The notes under the pieces were generated by a model, which ran no database searches, had not been told where the DNA came from, and saw nothing but the letters and a program-made list of their open reading frames with translations. A stretch of 10,937 nucleotides of DNA from a bacterium (GTDB lineage: Bacteria > Tectomicrobia > Entotheonellia > Entotheonellales > Entotheonellaceae), in NCBI GenBank assembly GCA_027294925.1, contig JAPULM010000264.1, positions 1-10,937 of the forward strand, written 5' to 3'. Position 1 is the stretch's first letter. The number at the start of each line of letters is the position of its first letter. The position numbers and the translations under genes were made by a program. Below, piece after piece: positions 5,437 through 10,937 of the stretch.

Positions 5437-7059
5437 CTAATGAGGTTCAGTCGTTGACGGGGGTTTGCCAGTGATCTCAACGAAAACCCGAACAAAGCGC
5501 CTGCCGTCTTCCATCCTTACCTCATTGGTTAATCGCATCGCGGCAGCTTGTAGGAAATCAGGCGAAAAGTTAAAGGCGCCAACCGTTACGTAGCTTTCGC
5601 GTTCACCCGTAACCACACCCCGAATCACCCAGGCATAGCCGTACACCCGGTCATCTCCCATCAAACCGCATGAGGCCAATGGGGCCAACGCTACATAATA
5701 TTGCGATGGGCGCTGACCGGGGTCTGGATAGTAGGTTCGTATCAAGTCCTCTAAAATTCGTGTGGCTTGGCGTAGAGCGTTTGTTTTAGACCGAGTCACC
5801 GGACCCCACATGAGAATGGACAAGCCAGGGCCTGGCGAGGGTTGGCGATATACGACCTCCTGCGGCAAATCAAGATAGGCTGCAAGTTGGCGGATTTCAA
5901 ATTTGAACAAACCAGCCAAGGGTTCAATCACATTGACCGCTAATTGGGCCGGTAAACCGCCGACATTATGGTGTGCCTTGAGATTGGTGGTGGATTCTAT
6001 GATATCTGCGTAGTTTGTACCTTGCACGAGCGCCACCGGGGTACGACCAAGTTGCCGCGCATGCGTCACAAAGGAATCTATGAAACACCGCCCCACGGTG
6101 CGCCTTACCTGATCATAATAGGCAGCTTCACCTTCTGGCTCAGGACCGCTGTAAGGCAATGCTTCAACATGCTCAATGAACATGTCCTGCGCGTCAAGAT
6201 ACGAAATGCCATCACAACCAAACCAATCGCGCACCTCTTCAAGCTCACCCTCTCGCATAAACCCGGTGTCAACATAGGTGGCGTGTAAGCGCTTGCCGTA
6301 GGCTTTTTGGGCTAACTTATAAGCCACCGAGGAGTCAACCCCGCCAGACAGACCAAGTTCTACTTCACCGGCAGGAACACGGTCACGCAACCATGCCACA
6401 GATTGTTCGACATAATTCGCTACATCGTAGATATAATCGGGCTGACATTTCGCGAGATCGAAGGCCAGATGGGCAAGAAGGGCATCGCCATGTTCGGTGT
6501 GGTCCACTTCCGGGTGAAACTGTACCGCGTATACCCTGGCGTTACCAACCAGGGCATATCGACAATGAGTTGTACTGGCAAAAATGTCCCAGTCGGTGGG
6601 TAACGTGACAATTTCATCATAGTGATTCATCACCACCGTGCCCCCGTGGTAGGCGCCAAACGGGGCCGCCAAGCGCGCTTCTACTGTACCGTTTTCTGGC
6701 GTTGCTGCAGGGGCAACTTTACCTCCAAGCTTAACCGCTAATAATTGTGCGCCATAGCAGATTCCCAATACAACACTGTATTGCATCACAAGGCTCAAAT
6801 CATCATCAGATATGGATAGCGCGTCGGGGTTAAAGACGCTGTCATCACCGCCGGAAAGAATGACCACTTTAGGACGGTAACCGCTGGCCAGAACATCGGT
6901 CACCTCATTGGCATGAATCACCCGGCTTTGCAACTCGATTTGACGTAACTGTTGGGCGATCATCGGGGTGGATTTGGAGCCATAATGTATAATGAGAACT
7001 TGAGCATGATCCGCCATCCCCCATGGATAGCGAAAGATTCGATTTTGGCTATGCAGCAT
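5437..7059 (-). CDS. GMP synthase-like protein (GuaA family: glutamine amidotransferase + ATP pyrophosphatase)
   Basis: A 540-aa two-enzyme protein with GuaA layout. The class I glutaminase domain (about 18-200) has nucleophile C101 in GICYGAQ and H182/E184 in QFHPEV. The ATP pyrophosphatase domain (about 215-400) has the P-loop SGGVDSS at 238-244. The C-terminal dimerisation domain contains HHNVGGLP (363-370) and PSPGPGL (407-413). GuaA adenylates XMP and aminates it with ammonia channelled from glutamine to give GMP. Departures from ordinary GuaA: the segment between IIES and HHNVGG is about four residues shorter; the usual RHPFPGPGL is RQPSPGPGL; the TYDY-like motif is VYGY; and the terminal PPATIEWE-like tail is PPSTTEPH. 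A divergent paralogue with another substrate is therefore possible. A start at Met15 (7017) would match the family's N-terminus better, and the 7059 start lacks a well-spaced ribosome site. It is the last gene of the aroC operon, 10 nt after a CoA-transferase. Confidence 0.85.
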   Translation of the reverse strand: MLHSQNRIFRYPWGMADHAQVLIIHYGSKSTPMIAQQLRQIELQSRVIHANEVTDVLASGYRPKVVILSGGDDSVFNPDALSISDDDLSLVMQYSVVLGICYGAQLLAVKLGGKVAPAATPENGTVEARLAAPFGAYHGGTVVMNHYDEIVTLPTDWDIFASTTHCRYALVGNARVYAVQFHPEVDHTEHGDALLAHLAFDLAKCQPDYIYDVANYVEQSVAWLRDRVPAGEVELGLSGGVDSSVAYKLAQKAYGKRLHATYVDTGFMREGELEEVRDWFGCDGISYLDAQDMFIEHVEALPYSGPEPEGEAAYYDQVRRTVGRCFIDSFVTHARQLGRTPVALVQGTNYADIIESTTNLKAHHNVGGLPAQLAVNVIEPLAGLFKFEIRQLAAYLDLPQEVVYRQPSPGPGLSILMWGPVTRSKTNALRQATRILEDLIRTYYPDPGQRPSQYYVALAPLASCGLMGDDRVYGYAWVIRGVVTGERESYVTVGAFNFSPDFLQAAAMRLTNEVRMEDGRRFVRVFVEITGKPPSTTEPH

Positions 7060-7069
7060 GATTAGTGCT

Positions 7070-8290
7070 TCAGGATACCTCCACTTCTAAAATATTAGCT
7101 TCGATTAAGCAAGCGATTTCATCACCTGACATGCCGAGTATGTCTTTACACACTTCAACCGTGTGCTGCCCCAGTCTAGGTGAAGGCCAGTGATGCTCGG
7201 CTTGAGCCTTGGTAAGTCGAAACTCGGATCGTTGGACAGGGTGACGGCCCAACTCGCTATGGTCCATGTAAATAAAATGGCCACGATGGGCCAATTGTGG
7301 ATCTTCGATGACCTCCTTATTGGTCTGTACTGCCGCCGCCGGCACGCCCGCAGCCTGCAAGTCGCGCATGAGATCGTGCGCCAGCCAATCTTGCGTCCAC
7401 GCACCAATCAAAAGGTTCAAATCAGCCTCGTTTGTTTTGCGCTCCAACATGGTGGTAAAGCGCCCTTCCTGAGTCCAAGCGGGATGTCCCATGGCCTGAC
7501 AGAAAGACTGCCATTCTACGTCATTCGTACAAACGATAGCACACCAGCTATCATCACCTTGACACGGGTAAGCGGCATGTGGGGCAAATATCGCATGTTG
7601 ATTGCCTTGTCGCCTATGATTGTGGCCGTTGTTAGCGGCTTCGAGGATTAGCGGCGCCATAAAATGCAGTGCAGTTTCGAACTGAGAAATGTCAATATGC
7701 TGACCACGACCGGTGCGTCGGCGATAGTCAAGGGCGGCCAATAAAGCAGGAAGCGCAAAGCGCGGCACAATAAAATCCGTGTAAGCACCGTATGGATTAG
7801 CAGGCGGATGATCAGGCCAACCTGTTACCTCAGTCATGCCGCTGAGTGAGGAAAGAACAGGCCCGAAACCAGGTTGTCTGGAATAAGGTCCACCCCGTCC
7901 CAACATAGAAGCGCTCAGCATAATAATGTCTGGTTTGATCAGGCGCAGTTCCTCATAGCCCAAGCCCCATTTTTCAATGGTGCCAGGGGTAAAGTTTTCC
8001 GTCACCACATCGGCCCACTGAACCAGGCGTTTGACAACATCAAGCGCCCCCGGGTTGGCCATGTTCAAACCAAAGCCAAACTTATTGGCGTTGTAATTGG
8101 CATAATAAGCGCTACGATTCAAACCGCGTTCACCACCTCCAAAGGGAGGCGCACTACGCAACACTTCCGGACGGTCTCTTGACTCAACGCGGACGACAGT
8201 AGCCCCATATTCTGCTAAATATCCGGTAGTCATTGGACCGATGACCACCCAGAAAAAATCTAAAATTTTCAAACCTTCCATCGGTCGCAT
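7070..8290 (-). CDS. CaiB/BaiF family III CoA-transferase, with catalytic Asp
   Basis: A 406-aa protein of the family III CoA-transferases, which move CoA between carboxylic acids through acyl-aspartyl intermediates without a ping-pong mechanism. The N-terminal nucleotide-like fold starts LKILDFFWVVIGPMTTGYLAEYGATVVRVES. NFTPGTIEKWGLGYEEL (100-116) and the GRGGPYS turn are family landmarks. GAYTDFIVPRFALPALLAAL places the catalytic Asp at residue 172. RRRTGRGQHIDISQFET is the conserved segment after it. Length is typical of the family (about 400). The start at ATG 8290 follows GGAG with a 7-nt gap; a TTG one codon earlier is less likely. It follows the other CoA-transferase by 27 nt and precedes the GuaA-like gene by 10 nt. 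The tandem arrangement suggests a two-subunit enzyme. The acyl donor and acceptor are unknown. Confidence 0.92.
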   Translation of the reverse strand: MRPMEGLKILDFFWVVIGPMTTGYLAEYGATVVRVESRDRPEVLRSAPPFGGGERGLNRSAYYANYNANKFGFGLNMANPGALDVVKRLVQWADVVTENFTPGTIEKWGLGYEELRLIKPDIIMLSASMLGRGGPYSRQPGFGPVLSSLSGMTEVTGWPDHPPANPYGAYTDFIVPRFALPALLAALDYRRRTGRGQHIDISQFETALHFMAPLILEAANNGHNHRRQGNQHAIFAPHAAYPCQGDDSWCAIVCTNDVEWQSFCQAMGHPAWTQEGRFTTMLERKTNEADLNLLIGAWTQDWLAHDLMRDLQAAGVPAAAVQTNKEVIEDPQLAHRGHFIYMDHSELGRHPVQRSEFRLTKAQAEHHWPSPRLGQHTVEVCKDILGMSGDEIACLIEANILEVEVS

Positions 8291-8317
8291 CAATCCACTC
8301 CATTTACAGCGTCACGT

Positions 8318-9574
8318 TTAAATCACGCCTAATCGTCGTAGTTGAGACAGCGCTTGTGGTGCTAGCCCAAGTTCATCAACAAAAATTTCATGATTGTGCT
8401 GACCAACCTTGGGTGGCAACAGGCGTATCTTTAGAGGCTGTTCACTACTTCGAATAATAGGACCTAGGAAGGTGGCATCTTGGCCATGATCGGGAAGCGT
8501 GACTGTTTGAAAATAGTTGCGGGCGGCAAGCTGAGTGTCATTTACAATATCGTGCGGCGTGGCGACTGGGAACATCAATATACGACGCGCCACAGCACCT
8601 TCAAACAGCTCTTGCTTGGTGTGACTGTGCAAAAAACGCTCAACCGGTGGCACAACGCGCTCTAGCATCTCGGAGGTAATCGTTCCATAGCCAAGGGTGG
8701 TAAAATCGAGACTCTCTAAGTAGGCATCACCGACGCCTTCTTCAGCCATCCACTTGACTAAGTTATTGACCCCCGAGCCGGAACCTTGCCCACCCGAGAG
8801 CTGAAAGTTGACATAGCCATCTTGGCATTCCCAGGTGATACGCATAAAGGAATCTTTACCCGTCTGGCGGTATGAACCCTGTCGTTTGATCACCGACTGC
8901 TCTAGAACATAACTTTGCGGGGCATTGGCCAAAGCCCGTGTCAAAGCCTCCTGACACGAAACATCAACATATTGTCCTTGTCCCGTTAACACACGATGAG
9001 CGTGTGCAATCATGGCGCCGGTGGCGCCGGCACCAGCACCATGCAGGTAGAAATGCGGGTGACCGACACGAACCGGTGGCCGATCGGGATCCCCAGTGAG
9101 ATACATAAAGCCGGATATGGCCATACCAATTAGATCCGTTGCTTTATAATCAGCGTACGGGCCATCCTGTCCAAACGGGGTAATAGATAGATAGATTAAA
9201 GCAGGATTGATTGTGGCGAGTTCATCATAGCCCAACCCCAACGCCGATAGGGTGCCGGGAGCGTCGCTCTCAAACAGAAAATCAGCACTTTTAACCAAAC
9301 GTTTGAGTAGAGCTTGCCCGTCTTTTTTCCTGATGTCCAGGGTAATACTGCGTTTATTCGCCGCATAGGCCCACCAATACAAACTGTTATCCGCATTGAC
9401 AACATCTTTATAAAAGGGACCAATACGTCTTGCATCATGACCTTCTGGCGGTTCGACTTGAATAACATCCGCGCCTAAATCAGCGAGTATTTTCCCACTT
9501 AGTAAACCACGTGCATCGGTCAGATCCAACACACGGTACGGGCTCAACATCCCCGCTTCATGTGACGCCGTCAT
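8318..9574 (-). CDS. CaiB/BaiF family III CoA-transferase paralogue lacking the usual Asp
   Basis: A 418-aa family III CoA-transferase-like protein. It has the family's opening (YRVLDLTDARGLLSGKILADLGADVIQVEPPEGHDAR), then NKRSITLDI, the landmark ALGLGYDEL, PFGQDGPYADYKATDLIGMA, and the post-active-site block GQGQYVDVSCQEA. Where most members have Asp (as in G-x-x-x-D-x-x-x-G), this one reads VGHPHFYLHGAGAGA, with Y176 or a neighbour in that place. Related proteins with a YLHAG-type motif are known, so this is a natural subgroup rather than a sequencing error. Such a protein may use another residue or be the non-catalytic partner of the next gene's product; heteromeric family III enzymes such as benzylsuccinate CoA-transferase BbsEF are known. 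The start at ATG 9574 has a strong GGAGG 5 nt upstream; a TTG at 9598 is rejected. It lies 24 nt after aroC. Confidence 0.9.
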   Translation of the reverse strand: MTASHEAGMLSPYRVLDLTDARGLLSGKILADLGADVIQVEPPEGHDARRIGPFYKDVVNADNSLYWWAYAANKRSITLDIRKKDGQALLKRLVKSADFLFESDAPGTLSALGLGYDELATINPALIYLSITPFGQDGPYADYKATDLIGMAISGFMYLTGDPDRPPVRVGHPHFYLHGAGAGATGAMIAHAHRVLTGQGQYVDVSCQEALTRALANAPQSYVLEQSVIKRQGSYRQTGKDSFMRITWECQDGYVNFQLSGGQGSGSGVNNLVKWMAEEGVGDAYLESLDFTTLGYGTITSEMLERVVPPVERFLHSHTKQELFEGAVARRILMFPVATPHDIVNDTQLAARNYFQTVTLPDHGQDATFLGPIIRSSEQPLKIRLLPPKVGQHNHEIFVDELGLAPQALSQLRRLGVI

Positions 9575-9598
9575 CTGCCCCTCCAACCTACTACCCAA

Positions 9599-10678
9599 CT
9601 AGCCGCACTGCGCTTTATGACGTAAAAAATGATCGGCCAATACCAAAGCAACCATGGCGTCTACCATTGGCACAGCCCGTGGCAGGACGCAGGGATCATG
9701 TCGACCTTTAGCTGCCAAAGTGGTTGCCGTACCCTGTGCAGTAACGGTCTCTTGAGACTTGGCGATGGTCGCTGTGGGTTTAAATGCTACCCGCATCAGC
9801 AGGGGTTCGCCGATACTAATACCGCCTTGCACGCCGCCCGAATTATTGGTACGCGTGTGGACGCTGCCATCACGCATTTCGTACACATCATTATGTTCGC
9901 TGCCGGTCAAGGTGGTACCGGCAAAACCTGAGCCGATTTCAAAACCCTTTGAAGCCGGTAATGACATTAATGCCTTGCCCAGGTCGGCTTCGAGTTTATC
10001 GAACACCGGGTCGCCCAAGCCTGTTGGCACTTGGCGGGCGACAACTTCGACAACGCCGCCCAAAGAATCACCTTGCCGGCGTGCTTGCTCAATTTGCTGA
10101 ATCATCTCTGCCGCACAAACGGCATCCGGACAGCGCACAATATTGGCTTCAACTTGTTCAACTGTTACCGTGGCGGGATCGACATCGGCATACAGTTTAT
10201 GGATTTGTTTCACATAAGCCACGATCTCGGTGCCGCACTGAAGCTGCAACAATTTTTTTGCTATTGCTCCTGCCGCGACGCGTCCAATGGTTTCCCTGGC
10301 ACTTGAGCGGCCACCGCCTTGCCAGTTGCGATGTCCATACTTTGCATCATAGGCATAATCAGCAAGTGATTGTCGGTATATATCCTTAAACGGTTCATAA
10401 TGTTGCGGCTTAGCGTCGGTATTCCACACCAGGATCGAAATAGGTGTGCCAAGCGTTTTACCCTCAAAAACACCCGACAGGATATGGCAGGTATCCGCCT
10501 CACCACGTTGGGTTGTTACCCGACTCTGGCCCGGCCGGCGACGATCCAATTCCGTCTGTATATCCGCTTCGCAAAGTGGTAATTGGGGCGGACAACCATC
10601 CACCACAACGCCAACGGCTCCCCCATGGGACTCTCCCCAGGTCGTGATGCGGAACAGATGACCAAAGCTATTCCCCAT
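9599..10678 (-). CDS. aroC: chorismate synthase
   Basis: A 359-aa chorismate synthase, the last enzyme of the shikimate pathway. It converts 5-enolpyruvylshikimate-3-phosphate to chorismate using reduced FMN. Family signatures are in order: [18 protein letters not shown] at the N-terminus, [10 protein letters not shown], the FMN/substrate loop [46 protein letters not shown], and the C-terminal [17 protein letters not shown]. Length matches the bacterial enzyme (about 360). The start at ATG 10678 is preceded by GGAGGT (10688-10693) with a 9-nt gap; an upstream TTG at 10702 would precede its own ribosome site. Minor departures: GGISIG where GGISNG is common, and Asp for Glu near the end of the third signature. 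It heads an operon with two CoA-transferases and a GuaA-like gene, which is not the usual aro context. Confidence 0.97.
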   Translation of the reverse strand: MGNSFGHLFRITTWGESHGGAVGVVVDGCPPQLPLCEADIQTELDRRRPGQSRVTTQRGEADTCHILSGVFEGKTLGTPISILVWNTDAKPQHYEPFKDIYRQSLADYAYDAKYGHRNWQGGGRSSARETIGRVAAGAIAKKLLQLQCGTEIVAYVKQIHKLYADVDPATVTVEQVEANIVRCPDAVCAAEMIQQIEQARRQGDSLGGVVEVVARQVPTGLGDPVFDKLEADLGKALMSLPASKGFEIGSGFAGTTLTGSEHNDVYEMRDGSVHTRTNNSGGVQGGISIGEPLLMRVAFKPTATIAKSQETVTAQGTATTLAAKGRHDPCVLPRAVPMVDAMVALVLADHFLRHKAQCG

Positions 10679-10702
10679 AGAACACTGACCTCCATACCTC
10701 AA

Positions 10703-10808
10703 CGACGATACGCATCAATACGCCCCAGGCATCTCTCAGTGATCAGCTAGAACGCCCATCCTAGCGGGTTTACACGTATCTGAAAGTCTAAACATTTTAC
10801 TTCAGTAG
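10703..10808. other. leader region upstream of aroC
   Basis: No gene and no convincing sigma70 promoter for aroC on the minus strand was found. It holds a 5-bp stem GCTAG/CTAGC (10746-10750 and 10761-10765) around a 10-nt loop. No tRNA or recognised riboswitch motif was seen. Confidence 0.4.
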
Positions 10809-10835
10809 CCAGCATACGATGTGGGCACAAAGGTG

Positions 10836-10849
10836 TCAAGCATGCTTGA
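10836..10849. promoter_or_regulatory. 14-bp perfect palindrome upstream of aroC
   Basis: TCAAGCATGCTTGA reads identically on both strands and could bind a dimeric regulator. Its left side with flank, GTGTCAAGCATG, recurs at 5352-5363 beyond the other end of the aroC operon. It overlaps the ATG of the possible partial gene at the window edge. Confidence 0.4.
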
Positions 10850-10937
10850 ACGGACTGATACTGCCTTTGATGACGCCTATGACGGACACAGGGTAGCGGA
10901 CTCTAACAACAACGACGGCAGATTCGCCATGAGCTGG
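10842..10937 (+). CDS. possible start of an unknown gene, cut by the window edge
   Basis: An open frame of 32 codons runs from ATG 10842 off the right end, with AAAGGTG about 6 nt before the ATG. The translation is hydrophilic, rich in Asp, Asn and Gly, and matches nothing I recognise. A second in-frame ATG with GCC before it lies at the very end. Evidence is only an open frame and a weak ribosome site; it may be noncoding. Confidence 0.2.
   Translation, partial: MLERTDTAFDDAYDGHRVADSNNNDGRFAMSW

Noticed and set aside
5968..6288. + strand frame within the GuaA-like gene
   Set aside because: It is a shadow of the pyrophosphatase domain on the other strand; no start signal or recognisable protein.
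9575..9598. TTG start at 9598 for the first CoA-transferase
   Set aside because: The ATG at 9574 has GGAGG 5 nt upstream, and this site lies inside the extension, so translation should begin at the ATG.
10679..10702. TTG start at 10702 for aroC
   Set aside because: The extension contains the GGAGGT that serves ATG 10678, and chorismate synthases begin close to the GNSFGH motif.
10703..10937. tRNA gene near the right edge
   Set aside because: No T-loop motif (GTTCGAATC-like) or cloverleaf pairing could be found; the small GCTAG stem is isolated.

Overview
The window is ordinary bacterial chromosome with dense genes, Shine-Dalgarno sites, short intergenic gaps and one clear sigma70-type promoter. 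The sequence alone does not fix the phylum. The aroC product and the remains of a zinc-ribbon/cyclase/TPR protein resemble those of environmental multi-regulator bacteria such as cyanobacteria or Tectomicrobia-like lineages, but that is a weak inference.

Layout from left to right. A small VOC-fold (glyoxalase/extradiol dioxygenase superfamily) gene lies on the + strand at 161-622. Facing it is a decayed minus-strand pseudogene (about 625-1952) of a large signalling protein with an N-terminal double zinc ribbon, a class III nucleotide cyclase domain and a C-terminal TPR region. Its central ATPase has been deleted and the rest carries several frameshifts. Next on the minus strand is a membrane sensor histidine kinase (2038-3450). 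It is preceded and overlapped by an unlisted 42-codon membrane-peptide gene (3440-3568), and no response regulator is adjacent. A divergent intergenic region with a strong promoter drives an unknown 103-aa helical protein (3715-4026). A MaoC-type hot-dog hydratase gene follows (4248-4688), and it converges with a small three-helix membrane protein of the DUF5658 type (4685-5029).

The stretch from about 5042 to 5436 has no gene but holds an unusual concentration of perfect inverted repeats, including a 15-bp one and pairs of mutually exclusive hairpins.

The right half is one tight minus-strand operon: aroC (chorismate synthase), two consecutive CaiB/BaiF family III CoA-transferases, then a GuaA-like amidotransferase/ATP pyrophosphatase. 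The gaps are 24, 27 and 10 nt. The two CoA-transferases differ at the catalytic position: the second in the operon has the expected Asp, and the first has Tyr or a neighbouring residue there. This suggests a heteromeric enzyme. The GuaA-like protein keeps its glutaminase triad and ATP P-loop but differs from ordinary GMP synthase in the substrate loop and the C-terminal tail. Together these raise the possibility of a specialised acyl-CoA/amidation pathway rather than plain purine synthesis. This operon is the best candidate here for something undescribed.
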